From assembly GCF_014698145.1 (NCBI RefSeq), contig NZ_JACJSM010000013.1:1-64000 (forward strand): 64,000 nt of DNA, given 5' to 3'. The notes beneath the pieces are model-generated. The model made no database searches and was not told the origin of the DNA. It worked only from the letters and a program-made list of their open reading frames with translations. Within the stretch, counting starts at the first letter, position 1. The number at the start of each line of letters is the position of its first letter. The translations under genes were made by a program, and so were the position numbers. Source of the DNA: Oscillatoria sp. FACHB-1406. Lineage in GTDB: Bacteria; Cyanobacteriota; Cyanobacteriia; Cyanobacteriales; Spirulinaceae. This document shows, in pieces, positions 24,402-32,961 of the stretch.

Positions 24402-24647
24402 TTACTCTTCTAACACTTCAACAACTTCTTCAATCGCAACATCAAAAAGGCGAGCGAATTTCTGAAGCGCTGTATAGTCTACTGTCGAAAGCCGAGAAGA
24501 ACGCGAATAATTTTTAACTGTACTGTAAGGAATTCCCGATCGCTCGGACACTTCTTTGAGCGTCCAACCCTTCTCTTCTGCCAGTTCTTTTACCCTTAAC
24601 CGAATCGCGCCCATCTTTGAAGACTTGACAAAGCACAAGTAAGACAT
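24402..24647 (-). CDS. XRE-family helix-turn-helix regulator, downstream copy
   Basis: An 81-residue Cro/C1-type DNA-binding protein. The HTH is the region VKELAEEKGWTLKEVSERSG with the recognition segment IPYSTVKNYSRSS, followed by LQKFARLFDVAIEEVVEVLEE. It is a tandem duplicate of the gene immediately upstream; the two differ mainly in the recognition-helix flank (NYSRSSRLS against KYAQVSRLA). The ATG at 24647 overlaps the stop of the upstream copy; an internal start at 24614 (MGAIRL) is an alternative. It may be a stand-alone antitoxin-like regulator. Confidence 0.72.
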   Translation of the reverse strand: MSYLCFVKSSKMGAIRLRVKELAEEKGWTLKEVSERSGIPYSTVKNYSRSSRLSTVDYTALQKFARLFDVAIEEVVEVLEE

Positions 24648-24886
24648 CACTCTTCCAAAACTTCGACGACTTCTTCAATCGCAACATCAAAAAGGCGAGC
24701 GAGTTTCTGAAGTGCCGTATAATCTACCGTCGCTAGACGAGAAACTTGGGCGTATTTTTTAACTGTACTGTAAGGAATTCCCGATCGCTCGGACACTTCT
24801 TTGAGCGTCCAGCCCTTCTCCTCTGCCAGTTCTTTCACCCTTAACCGAATCGCTCCCATCTTATGCTTGACAAAAGCCATGAGCAT
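24647..24886 (-). CDS. XRE-family helix-turn-helix regulator, upstream copy
   Basis: A 79-aa Cro/C1-type regulator with the same domain as its downstream twin (VKELAEEKGWTLKEVSERSG, then IPYSTVKKYAQVS). It is the first gene of a two-gene tandem duplication of about 245 bp. Its stop codon overlaps the start of the second copy, giving translational coupling. Start choices are ATG codons at 24886, 24880 or 24859. No toxin gene is directly attached. Differences near the recognition helix suggest the pair could bind distinct operators. Confidence 0.72.
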   Translation of the reverse strand: MLMAFVKHKMGAIRLRVKELAEEKGWTLKEVSERSGIPYSTVKKYAQVSRLATVDYTALQKLARLFDVAIEEVVEVLEE

Positions 24887-24990
24887 GGCTTTTAATATTT
24901 TTATTCAAACAAGCAATCGCCCTCCGACCTCAGAAATCAAGGGCGACTGCCGTTCTTTAACCATCCACAAAACGTGGAAAGAATAGCTCT

Positions 24991-25182
24991 ATGATACCAA
25001 CACAACCGACTTATCGCGAACAACTTCAACCGTGGTGTATCGTGCGGCAATTACCCGAAATGCAGCGCATCGTCGTCGCTCGCTTCCGTCGCCGTCCTGA
25101 AGCTGAAGCCTATCTCGCCGTATTGCGGCGTTTGCTCCCCGCCGCCCCCCATGTCATTTTGTTTGGGGAACAGTTAGGATAA
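24991..25182 (+). CDS. Small conserved cyanobacterial protein (63 aa)
   Basis: A short basic protein with the pattern LQPWCIVRQLPEMQRIVVARFRRRPEAEAY, then LRRLLP. I recall similar small proteins of unknown function in many cyanobacteria, where a W-C-I-V-R start and an R-F-R-x-R-x-x-A-E-A helix recur. A GAAAG sequence lies 10 bases before the ATG. It may be an RNA- or protein-binding adaptor judging from its charge, but no function is known. It stands alone between the XRE pair and the long chlH leader region. Confidence 0.6.
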   Translation: MIPTQPTYREQLQPWCIVRQLPEMQRIVVARFRRRPEAEAYLAVLRRLLPAAPHVILFGEQLG

Positions 25183-25893
25183 CGCCTCTACCGCTCGCGC
25201 TTCGTGTCTTGAGTCGGGGATAGTGCTGCTATGCCCGACCTTGCACCAATTACAGCCAGTAGCGAATCTTTCACCTTAGATTCGATTTTAATACCAATTC
25301 TCCGAGTTTGGACGACACATCTTGATGCTGAAACCTATAATATATCTAGGTTTCTTCATTTTTAATTTTGAATTGGTATAAGTTTAAGATTGTTCGCGAT
25401 CGCGAGCGTATTTTCAGCTAAATAATCTCATCGTTCCACCCACTTATCCTCTTACCCTTGACCTCGTAACCAAAATTTGATATAGAGGCTAACTGAATTT
25501 TAACTATTTTTAAAGCACGAACTCGATCGCGCGATCGCAATTCTCCCAATCTTGCTGCTCGGTATCGCCCCACCTTCTCCCCGAACACCATCCCGCAAGG
25601 CTTCCACTGGATATTAAAGAAAATTTGTCAAGACTATAATTGTTTGAATTTTGTTAAGGGTTCTTGCTGTAGATACTCGCAAAAATGTAAATTATTCGTT
25701 ACAGATTTATATCAAATTGTGTCAAATTGGGGGGTTTGGCGAAATTGGGGTGACGTTTTTTGTTACAAAAAGCTAATGTTAATCCCCCGTCCGTTATCAT
25801 CCGATCGCGAGTTTGGCAACTGCCCCTTGAATTGGATAATGGACTGACGAGCCTGTCCCCTAAAGTAACGCCCAGTTAAGGAGAAGCATCTTT
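25183..25893. other. 711-bp non-coding region upstream of chlH
   Basis: This contains a MITE-like element (25291-25379), HIP1 sites and otherwise AT-rich sequence. A 67-codon frame at 25644-25847 shows no coding character. The chlH ribosome binding site AAGGAG is at about 25880. Such a long leader is compatible with light- or nutrient-responsive control, but I cannot identify a specific operator. Confidence 0.6.
25291..25379. mobile_element. MITE-like element with ATACCAATTC inverted ends, copy 1
   Basis: ATACCAATTC at 25291-25300 and its perfect complement GAATTGGTAT at 25370-25379 enclose 89 bp without coding capacity. A second copy with the same ends is at 32830-32929. Internal sequences differ, as in decayed MITE families. 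Confidence 0.7.
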
Positions 25894-28800
25894 ATGTTCA
25901 CTCACGTCAAGTCCACCATTCGCAGCATTGCACCCGCAGAACTGAACAATCGTTCGCTCATGAAGGTGGTCTATGTCGTGTTGGAGTCTCAGTACCAAAG
26001 CACGCTATCGGCAGCCGTCCGAGAGATTAACGACAAAAATCCGAACCTCGCGATTGAAGTGAGCGGTTACTTAATCGAAGAACTGCGCGACCCGGAAAAC
26101 TACGAAAACTTCAAGCGAGACATGGCAGAGGCAAACATCTTCATCGCCTCGCTCGTCTTCATCGAAGATCTCGCCGATAAAGTCGTCGCTGCGGTGGAAC
26201 CTTACCGGGACTCCCTTGATGTTGCCGTCGTTTTCCCCTCGTTACCCAAGGTGATGCGCCTGAACAAGATGGGACGCTTCACGATGGAGAACTTAGGGCA
26301 AAGCAAAAGTGCGATCGCACAATTCATGCGCAAACGCAAGGAAAAGAACGGTTCTTCCTTTGAAGACAGTATGCTCAAACTCCTGCGCACCCTGCCCAAA
26401 GTCCTGAAATATATGCCCATCGACAAGGCGCAGGATGCCCGTCACTTCATGATGAGCTTTCAATACTGGCTGGGCGGTTCCCCCGACAACATCGAGAATA
26501 TGCTCTTGATGTTAGCCGATAAATATGTCTTCAAAGACAGCAATCTTCACAGCCAAGATTACGCCGAACCCGTCGTCTATCCCGATATGGGCATTTGGCA
26601 TCCCCTCGCGCCAAAGATGTTTGAAGATGCGAAAGAATATTGGCAGTGGTTTAACAACCGCGACGACATCTCCGCCGATATTCGCGACCCCCTCGCCCCC
26701 TGCGTCGGCTTAGTCTTGCAACGCACCCACCTCGTCACCGGCGACGATGCTCATTACGTGGCAATGGTGCAAGAACTCGAAGCAATGGGCGCGCGCGTCA
26801 TTGCCGTATTCTCCGGCGGTTTAGACTTCTCCAAACCCGTCGATGAATATTTTTGGACTGATTCTAACGCTGCTGCCGTCGATGTAATGGTTTCTTTAAC
26901 CGGATTCGCCCTCGTCGGCGGTCCCGCGCGGCAAGACCACCCGAAAGCGATTGAATCCTTAAAGCGCCTCAACCGACCCTATATGGTCGCTTTGCCCTTG
27001 GTGTTCCAAACCACCGAAGAATGGGAAAAGAGCGATTTAGGCTTGCATCCGATTCAAGTCGCGCTGCAAATTGCGATTCCGGAATTGGATGGTGCGATCG
27101 AACCGATTATCCTCTCCGGACGCGATGGTAACACGGGACGCGCGATCGCATTGCAAGATCGTATCGAAGCGATCGCGCAACGCGCCATGAAATGGGCGAA
27201 CCTCCGCAAAAAACCCAAACTCGACAAAAAAGTCGCCATCACCGTCTTCAGCTTCCCCCCCGACAAAGGTAACGTCGGCACCGCCGCTTACCTCGATGTC
27301 TTCGGATCCATTTACGAAGTGATGCGCGCCCTACAAAACAACGGCTACGACATCCAAGGCCTGCCCGACTCCCCCAGCGCCCTCATGGAAGCCGTCATCC
27401 ACGACGCGCAAGCCCAATACGCAACCCCCGAACTCAACATCGCCTACAAAATGTCGGTGATGGAATACGAGCGCCTCACCCCTTACTACGAGCGCCTGAA
27501 CGAAAACTGGGGCAACCCTCCCGGACACCTCAACACCGACGGCGAAAACCTCCTGGTTTACGGCAAACACTTCGGCAACCTCTTTATCGGCGTACAACCC
27601 ACCTTCGGCTACGAAGGCGACCCGATGCGGCTCCTATTCTCCCGCTCCGCCTCGCCCCACCACGGTTTCGCTGCCTACTACACCTACCTCAGCGAAGTCT
27701 GGAAAGCTGATGCCGTCCTTCACTTCGGCACTCACGGTTCCCTCGAGTTTATGCCCGGGAAACAAATGGGGATGAGCGACGAATGCTACCCCGATAGTTT
27801 AATCGGTACCATTCCCAACCTCTATTACTACGCCGCTAATAACCCTTCCGAAGCCACCATCGCCAAGCGTCGCAGCTACGCCGAAACGATTTCCTACCTC
27901 ACGCCGCCCGCCGAAAATGCCGGGTTATATAAAGGGTTGAAAGAACTCAGCGAACTCATCGCCTCCTACCAAACCCTGAAAGATACCGGACGCGGCGCGC
28001 AAATCGTATTGACGATTATCGACAAGAGCATCATGCTTAACCTCGATAAAGATATCCCCGAATTGCTGGATGCCGAGGCGCTGAAAACCAAAGTTGAAAA
28101 TCCCGAATCGCGGGAAGATTGGGATAATGTCGTCGGTTCGGTGTATCGCAAGTTAATGGAAATCGAATCGCGCCTTTTACCTTGCGGCTTGCACGTCATC
28201 GGCAAACCGCCCACCGCAGAAGAAGCCGTCGCTACCTTAGTCAACATCGCCAGTCTCGACCGCGAAGATGAGGGAATTAAGAGCCTGCAACGGATTATCG
28301 CCGAGAGTTTGGGACGGGAGATTGAGGAAATTTATCGCAACAGCGATCGCGGCATCCTCGCCGACGTAGAATTGCTGCAAAACATCACGATGGCAACCCG
28401 TGCCGCCGTCGCTGCCCTCGTCAAAGAACAAACCGATGCCCAGGGGCGCATCTCCAAAGTCACCGGCCTCAACTTCTTCAATATGTTGAAGAAAGTCCCT
28501 TGGATTGAAAGCCTCCACCAAGCCGGATACAACAAAGTCAACGCCGACGAAATCAAACCCCTGTTTGAATACCTCGAATTCTGCCTCGAACAAGTCTGCG
28601 CTGACAACGAACTCGGCGGACTCCTGCAAGCCCTCGAAGGCGAATACGTCCTACCCGGCCCCGGCGGCGACCCCATCCGCAACCCCGCCGTTCTACCCAC
28701 CGGCAAAAACATCCACGCCCTCGACCCCCAATCGATTCCCACCCTCGCGGCAGTCAAATCCGCTAAAATCGTTGTCGATCGCCTGTTAGAACGGCAACGT

Positions 28801-29889
28801 CTCGACAACGGCGGGAACTATCCCGAAAGCATCGCCCTCGTACTGTGGGGAACCGACAACATCAAAACCTACGGCGAATCCCTCGCCCAAGTCCTGTGGA
28901 TGGTCGGCGCAAAACCCGTCCCCGACGCATTAGGGCGCGTTAATAAAGTCGAACTGATTCCCCTCGAAGAACTCGGTCGTCCCCGCATCGATGTCGTCGT
29001 CAACTGTTCGGGAGTATTCCGCGACCTGTTCATCAACCAAATGAACCTCCTCGACAAAGCCGTGAAAATGGCAGCCGAAGCCGAGGAACCCTTAGAGATG
29101 AACTTCGTTCGCAAACACGCCCTGCAACAAGCCGAAGAACTCGGTATCGGACTGCGCCAAGCCGCCACTCGCGTCTTCTCCAACGCCTCCGGTTCTTACT
29201 CCTCCAACGTCAACCTCGCTGTGGAGAATAGCACCTGGGAAAACGAATCGGAATTGCAAGAGATGTACCTGAAACGGAAATCCTTCGCCTTCAACTCCGA
29301 CAACCCCGGCATCATGGACGACAACCGCCAAGTCTTTGAAGCCGCGCTGAAAACCGCAGAAGTCACCTTCCAAAACCTCGACTCCTCGGAAATCAGCCTT
29401 ACCGATGTCTCTCACTACTTCGACTCCGACCCAACTAAGGTCGTCGCCACCCTGCGCAACGACGGCAAACAGCCCGTCGCCTACATCGCCGACACCACCA
29501 CCGCCAACGCCCAAGTCCGCACCCTCTCTGAAACCGTCCGCCTGGATGCGCGCACCAAAATGCTCAATCCCAAGTGGTACGAAGGAATGCTGAGTCACGG
29601 TTACGAAGGCGTTCGCGAATTGTCCAAGCGCTTGGTGAATACGATGGGTTGGTCGGCAACAGCGGGCGCGGTTGATAATTGGGTGTATGAAGACGTGAAT
29701 ACCACCTTCATCAACGACCCGGAAATGTGCAAGCGGTTGATGGATTTGAATCCAAATTCCTTCCGCAAAATGGTTGGGACGTTATTGGAAGTGAACGGAC
29801 GCGGTTACTGGGAGACTTCTGAGAGTAATTTAGACCGTTTGCGCGAGTTGTATCAGGAGGTGGAAGACCGAATTGAGGGGATTGAGTAA
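25894..29889 (+). CDS. chlH: Magnesium chelatase subunit H
   Basis: The 1331-aa porphyrin-binding subunit of magnesium chelatase, which with ChlD and ChlI inserts Mg2+ into protoporphyrin IX, the first committed step of chlorophyll synthesis. The length is normal for ChlH/BchH. The CobN/Mg-chelatase signature runs through [20 protein letters not shown] and [20 protein letters not shown] (about residue 620), with the [22 protein letters not shown] segment later. An AAGGAG site precedes the ATG. It is monocistronic in appearance, with a long upstream region and a strong terminator after it. chlD and chlI are not in the window. Confidence 0.98.
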   Translation: MFTHVKSTIRSIAPAELNNRSLMKVVYVVLESQYQSTLSAAVREINDKNPNLAIEVSGYLIEELRDPENYENFKRDMAEANIFIASLVFIEDLADKVVAAVEPYRDSLDVAVVFPSLPKVMRLNKMGRFTMENLGQSKSAIAQFMRKRKEKNGSSFEDSMLKLLRTLPKVLKYMPIDKAQDARHFMMSFQYWLGGSPDNIENMLLMLADKYVFKDSNLHSQDYAEPVVYPDMGIWHPLAPKMFEDAKEYWQWFNNRDDISADIRDPLAPCVGLVLQRTHLVTGDDAHYVAMVQELEAMGARVIAVFSGGLDFSKPVDEYFWTDSNAAAVDVMVSLTGFALVGGPARQDHPKAIESLKRLNRPYMVALPLVFQTTEEWEKSDLGLHPIQVALQIAIPELDGAIEPIILSGRDGNTGRAIALQDRIEAIAQRAMKWANLRKKPKLDKKVAITVFSFPPDKGNVGTAAYLDVFGSIYEVMRALQNNGYDIQGLPDSPSALMEAVIHDAQAQYATPELNIAYKMSVMEYERLTPYYERLNENWGNPPGHLNTDGENLLVYGKHFGNLFIGVQPTFGYEGDPMRLLFSRSASPHHGFAAYYTYLSEVWKADAVLHFGTHGSLEFMPGKQMGMSDECYPDSLIGTIPNLYYYAANNPSEATIAKRRSYAETISYLTPPAENAGLYKGLKELSELIASYQTLKDTGRGAQIVLTIIDKSIMLNLDKDIPELLDAEALKTKVENPESREDWDNVVGSVYRKLMEIESRLLPCGLHVIGKPPTAEEAVATLVNIASLDREDEGIKSLQRIIAESLGREIEEIYRNSDRGILADVELLQNITMATRAAVAALVKEQTDAQGRISKVTGLNFFNMLKKVPWIESLHQAGYNKVNADEIKPLFEYLEFCLEQVCADNELGGLLQALEGEYVLPGPGGDPIRNPAVLPTGKNIHALDPQSIPTLAAVKSAKIVVDRLLERQRLDNGGNYPESIALVLWGTDNIKTYGESLAQVLWMVGAKPVPDALGRVNKVELIPLEELGRPRIDVVVNCSGVFRDLFINQMNLLDKAVKMAAEAEEPLEMNFVRKHALQQAEELGIGLRQAATRVFSNASGSYSSNVNLAVENSTWENESELQEMYLKRKSFAFNSDNPGIMDDNRQVFEAALKTAEVTFQNLDSSEISLTDVSHYFDSDPTKVVATLRNDGKQPVAYIADTTTANAQVRTLSETVRLDARTKMLNPKWYEGMLSHGYEGVRELSKRLVNTMGWSATAGAVDNWVYEDVNTTFINDPEMCKRLMDLNPNSFRKMVGTLLEVNGRGYWETSESNLDRLRELYQEVEDRIEGIE

Positions 29890-29910
29890 ACTTTAGTCAT
29901 AGTTAAGATA

Positions 29911-29950
29911 CAAAGAGAGACGCGCCCGGGTGCGTCTCTCTTTGTTTAGA
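29911..29950 (+). terminator. Rho-independent terminator of chlH
   Basis: CAAAGAGAGACGC (29911-29923) pairs perfectly over 13 bp with GCGTCTCTCTTTG (29932-29944) around an eight-base loop, followed by a short T-rich tail. It starts 22 bp after the chlH stop. Confidence 0.88.
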
Positions 29951-29963
29951 TTGTTAGAATGTT

Positions 29964-30218
29964 ATGGGCAAGCTCAGTAAACTTATCGCCAAATTTCTCA
30001 CCTATCCTCCAGAAGTCCGTTTTGATGAAGTGCGCTATCTCTTAGAAGCTTTTGGATATTGGGAAGCTCGTTCTAAAGGTAGTCATCACGCTTTTGAAAA
30101 TGAGGTAGGAGATGTAATTATTATTCCTAAAAAGGGAGGTAAAAAAGTCAAAAGAACATATGTGATAGAAGTCGTTCGCTTATTAGATTTAGAGAATTGG
30201 CAAGATGACTCAGAGTAA
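29964..30218 (+). CDS. HicA-like mRNA interferase toxin
   Basis: An 84-aa toxin-type protein with the HicA dsRBD-like fold. The helix EVRYLLEAFGYWEARSKGSHHAF carries the conserved GSHH catalytic histidine region, followed by the strand pair VIIIPKKGGKKVKRTYV and a final helix. HicA proteins cleave mRNA when not bound by HicB. It overlaps the following hicB by 14 bp, the usual toxin-antitoxin arrangement. Its N-terminal 20 residues are longer than in minimal HicA. It lies in a mobile patch between the chlH terminator and a RAYT transposase. Confidence 0.8.
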   Translation: MGKLSKLIAKFLTYPPEVRFDEVRYLLEAFGYWEARSKGSHHAFENEVGDVIIIPKKGGKKVKRTYVIEVVRLLDLENWQDDSE

Positions 30219-30456
30219 AGAAGTTAAACGCAAACCCTTAGAATTTTACCTGTCGTTAAAGTATCCAATGTCCCTTTATCCTGAAGAGGATGGAGGATAT
30301 ACCGTTACAATTCCCGATTTACCTGGATGTCTTGCACAAGGCGATAGTCTTGAAGAAGCAATTGAAAATATTAATGAAGCCAGAGAGTTATGGATAGAAA
30401 CGGTTTATAGAAGTGACAAAAAAACGATTCCTTTGCCGTCGAGAACAATACGTTAA
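30205..30456 (+). CDS. HicB-like antitoxin 1
   Basis: An 83-aa HicB antitoxin. The partial RNase-H-fold core shows PMSLYPEEDGGYTVTIPDLPGCLAQGDSLEEAIENINEARELWIE, the standard HicB_like pattern, with a short basic tail in place of the DNA-binding helix of longer HicB proteins. It starts within the 3' end of hicA and should bind and inhibit that toxin. A second HicB-domain gene follows 16 bp later, so the locus encodes one toxin and two antitoxin-type proteins. Confidence 0.82.
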   Translation: MTQSKEVKRKPLEFYLSLKYPMSLYPEEDGGYTVTIPDLPGCLAQGDSLEEAIENINEARELWIETVYRSDKKTIPLPSRTIR

Positions 30457-30472
30457 ACCTCAGATTTCGGAA

Positions 30473-30757
30473 ATGAAACTTCATTATGAAATCATTCTCT
30501 ATTGGAGCCTAGAAGATAGTGCTTACATTGCAGAAGTCCCAGAGTTGCCAGGTTGTGCTGCTGATGGGGACACCGATCGAGAAGCTTTACAGAATGTAGA
30601 AATTATCATGCAAGAATGGATAGAAACGGCAAAAGAGTTAGGACGAAAAATTCCAAAACCTCAAGGGCGTTTGATATCTGCTGAACTATTCGAGTCGGGT
30701 TATTCCTCCTGTAGAGACGTTGTATACAACGTCTCTACAGATACAACGTTGCTATGA
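30473..30757 (+). CDS. HicB-like antitoxin 2 with palindrome-encoded tail
   Basis: A 94-aa second HicB-domain protein: MKLHYEIILYWSLEDSAYIAEVPELPGCAADGDT, then EALQNVEIIMQEWIETAKELGRKIPKPQGRLI. The usual end of such proteins is a few residues after 'PxPxGRL'. Here the frame continues into the REP-like palindrome at 30709-30740 and reads CRDVVYNVST before a stop 17 bp beyond it. The tail is thus of mobile-repeat origin. Whether it still binds HicA or another toxin is open. An upstream in-frame ATG at 30413 overlaps hicB-1 and is less likely. Confidence 0.75.
   Translation: MKLHYEIILYWSLEDSAYIAEVPELPGCAADGDTDREALQNVEIIMQEWIETAKELGRKIPKPQGRLISAELFESGYSSCRDVVYNVSTDTTLL
30709..30740. repeat. REP-like palindrome, copy 2 (left flank of transposase, in hicB tail)
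   Basis: A 32-bp perfect palindrome; the half-site is CTGTAGAGACGTTGTA. It is read in frame by the second hicB gene and ends 37 bp before the RAYT start. Confidence 0.95.
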
Positions 30758-30777
30758 TGCTTTGAATTTAGTGCGCC

Positions 30778-31341
30778 ATGACAAAAACGATTCGGTTGCA
30801 GAATTGGGATTACCGAAATAATGGCTGGTATTTCGTCACGATTTGTACGCGCGATCGCGTTTGTTATTTTGGGGATATTGTGGATTGTAAAATGGAGTTA
30901 TCCGCGATCGGTAAAATAGCTCGGGCTTTTTGGCAAGAAATTCCTCAACATTCTCGTTATACCAGCCTTGACGCTTATGTTCTTATGCCCAATCATATCC
31001 ACGGAATTGTGATTATCGATCGCCCAGATAACAGTGGTAGGGACGTTATATATAACGTCCCTACCGAAATCTCTGCCGATCTTACTGAAGACGATTTTTA
31101 CCAGAAAATGTCGAAATTATCTCCAAAAGCGGGTTCTCTCAGTGTCATTATGCGCTCTTACAAAGCAGCCGTAAGTCATTCTTATCGTGAGAACGGCTAT
31201 AGTAATTTTGCGTGGCAGCCCAGATTTTATGAAAGCATTATTCGCAGCGAACGCGATTTAGAAAACATACAAAACTACATTGTCAATAATCCTGCTAACT
31301 GGTCGGAAAGTAAGGATAATCCGATAAACTTTGAAATGTAA
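30778..31341 (+). mobile_element. REP-associated tyrosine transposase (RAYT) gene
   Basis: A 187-aa single-strand DNA transposase of the Y1/TnpA-REP family. The N-terminus RLQNWDYRNNGWYFVTICTRDR is typical. The HUH motif lies in VLMPNHIHGIVII (about residues 68-80), and the catalytic tyrosine is one of those in RFYESIIRSERDLENIQNYIVNNP near the end. Residues GRDVIYNVPT (about 86-97) are encoded by a complete copy of the REP-like palindrome inserted in frame between the HUH region and the C-terminal helices. Palindromes also sit on both flanks. RAYTs are thought to mobilise such palindromes, usually as single-copy domesticated genes. Confidence 0.9.
31036..31065. repeat. REP-like palindrome, copy 3 (inside the transposase gene)
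   Basis: A 30-bp perfect palindrome with half-site GGTAGGGACGTTATA, inside the RAYT coding sequence and in frame (reads G-R-D-V-I-Y-N-V-P-T). Confidence 0.95.
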
Positions 31342-31349
31342 AAATACTC

Positions 31350-31377
31350 GTAGAGACGTTGTATACAACGTCTCTAC
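31350..31377. repeat. REP-like palindrome, copy 4 (right flank of transposase)
   Basis: A 28-bp perfect palindrome with half-site GTAGAGACGTTGTA, starting 8 bp after the RAYT stop codon. It is identical in sequence to the core of copy 2. Confidence 0.95.
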
Positions 31378-31408
31378 AGGGTTGTACAAAAGGGACTATC
31401 ATACCTTG

Positions 31409-31456
31409 AGGATGCGATCGCGTCCGCGAACAGGGACTCGCGTATCCTTTTTTTAT
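31409..31456 (+). terminator. Rho-independent terminator after the transposase patch
   Basis: AGGATGCGA pairs with TCGCGTATCCT (two-base bulge), enclosing a GC-rich loop with further internal pairing. A run of seven T follows. It would isolate egtD from upstream transcription. Confidence 0.72.
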
Positions 31457-31606
31457 TAGGAGTAAATTCATTGAGGGTAAGCAATAGTCGAGGCAGAAAG
31501 GAATCGCCCCTTTTCAGATTGCCCGATCGTCTTTTATGGTAGGGAAAGTTATGCCCGTCTCACACCGGGGATAATTTCCTTTATCGCTAACCACACACAA
31601 GTTATT

Positions 31607-32629
31607 ATGTCAACGCCTTCTGCAACAATTGAGGGAAATTTTAGCATCTACGGCGATCGCCTGCGCGTCAAACATCTAGCGTTTTCCACCGCCCCCGACG
31701 ACGGTAAAGACGTTATTGCAGGCTTGATACGCTCGCCAAAATCGCTCCCGCCCCGCTACTTCTACGACGAGCGCGGTTCCCAGTTATTCGAGCAAATTTG
31801 CGAACTGCCTGAATACTACCCGACGCGCACGGAAGCAGCAATTTTACAGCAAATTTCCCCCGAAATTGCACGGCTGACAGGCGCTTGCGAATTAGTCGAA
31901 TTCGGGAGCGGGAGTTCGAGCAAAACGCGCCGTTTGCTCGATGCGTACCGAGATTGTAACTATCCCCTTTACTACGTTCCGATTGACGTAAGCGCCAGTA
32001 TTTTGGAACTGAGCGCCCAGCAGTTATTGCTCGATTATCCGATGCTAAAAATTCAAGCTTTAGTCGGAACTTATGAAGAAGCGATCGCGCATCTTCCAGT
32101 TTCGCACCTACCCGCGCGTCTGATGTTCTTTCTGGGCAGTAGCTTGGGTAATTTTACCCCAACCGAGTGCGATCGCTTCTTCGAGCAGATTTCCTGCGCT
32201 CTCGAACCGGGCGATTACTTCCTGCTTGGAACCGACTTACAAAAACCGAAATCCGTTCTCGAAGCCGCTTATAACGATAGCCAAGGCGTAACCGCAGCGT
32301 TCAACCTCAATATGCTCTCGCATCTCAACGCGCGCTTCGACGGTAACTTTAACCTCGATCTTTTTTCACATCGCGCTATCTACAACGAAAGCAAAGCCCA
32401 AATCGAAATGTATCTCGATCTTAAAGAAGCTTGCACCGTTACTTTAAATGCTCTCGATTTCACTATTTCTTTTGAAAAAGGAGAAAGTATTTTAACCGAA
32501 ATTTCTCGTAAATTTAATCTCGATCTGATACAAGAAGAATTGCAAAAACGAAACTTTGAAGTGTTACAAACCTGGACGGACCCAAAACAATGGTTTGGAT
32601 TGAGCCTTGCGCGCCTTGGCGATGCTTAG
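31607..32629 (+). CDS. egtD: L-histidine N(alpha)-methyltransferase (EgtD)
   Basis: A 340-aa SAM-dependent enzyme that trimethylates histidine to hercynine, the first step of ergothioneine synthesis. Family features are LPPRYFYDERGSQLFEQICELPEYYPTRTE at residues about 45-74, SAM-binding ELVEFGSGSSSKTRRLLDA, YVPIDVSASIL, and FFLGSSLGNFTPTE. The C-terminal half has the histidine-binding region including FNLNMLSHLNARFDGNF. Length is standard. EgtB or another sulfur-inserting partner is not next to it; the following gene is a different methyltransferase-like protein. Confidence 0.92.
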   Translation: MSTPSATIEGNFSIYGDRLRVKHLAFSTAPDDGKDVIAGLIRSPKSLPPRYFYDERGSQLFEQICELPEYYPTRTEAAILQQISPEIARLTGACELVEFGSGSSSKTRRLLDAYRDCNYPLYYVPIDVSASILELSAQQLLLDYPMLKIQALVGTYEEAIAHLPVSHLPARLMFFLGSSLGNFTPTECDRFFEQISCALEPGDYFLLGTDLQKPKSVLEAAYNDSQGVTAAFNLNMLSHLNARFDGNFNLDLFSHRAIYNESKAQIEMYLDLKEACTVTLNALDFTISFEKGESILTEISRKFNLDLIQEELQKRNFEVLQTWTDPKQWFGLSLARLGDA

Positions 32630-32961
32630 CCAATCAATAAAAAAACTACCCTGCTTAAGTTTGAGTGATTTTTAATCTGCCGACTGATGTAGCGTTTTTC
32701 CTGGGCGCAAGCTACGCTTCTCATGAAAATTTTAGCGATCGGGTGGGCCTTACCATTTTGGGATAAAATCTAAAGAAATGTAGGGGCGAATCGCTTTTCG
32801 CCCTTACAATCGGTAATCAATATTTAGTTATACCAATTCTCATTGATTTTGCACGATTTCAGAAGAGGGCATAACATTGTTATGCCCCTACAGCACAAAA
32901 TTTAGTGCATTGCGATTGGGAATTGGTATTAGTCTGTTTTGGGTTATTTTGTCAAAATCCG
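32630..32961. repeat. Repeat mosaic between egtD and the next gene
   Basis: These 332 bp hold several elements in a row. GGTGGGCCTTACC-type sequence (about 32750) is related to the element at 41360. An inverted repeat GTAGGGGCGAA/TTCGCCCTTAC (32780-32807) has one mismatch. The MITE-like element at 32830-32929 contains a nested inverted repeat GGGCATAACA/TTATGCCC. No gene is supported. Confidence 0.75.
32830..32929. mobile_element. MITE-like element with ATACCAATTC inverted ends, copy 2
   Basis: ATACCAATTC (32830-32839) and GAATTGGTAT (32920-32929) are perfect 10-bp inverted ends, the same as at 25291-25379. The element ends 32 bp before the ATG of the following gene. Confidence 0.7.

Noticed and set aside
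25644-25847. 67-codon frame upstream of chlH
   Set aside because: Unusual Cys/Trp-rich composition, no ribosome binding site; more likely part of the chlH leader.
25894-29889. Possible cobaltochelatase CobN instead of ChlH
   Set aside because: Length and motifs fit ChlH/BchH, and the organism is a chlorophyll-containing cyanobacterium.
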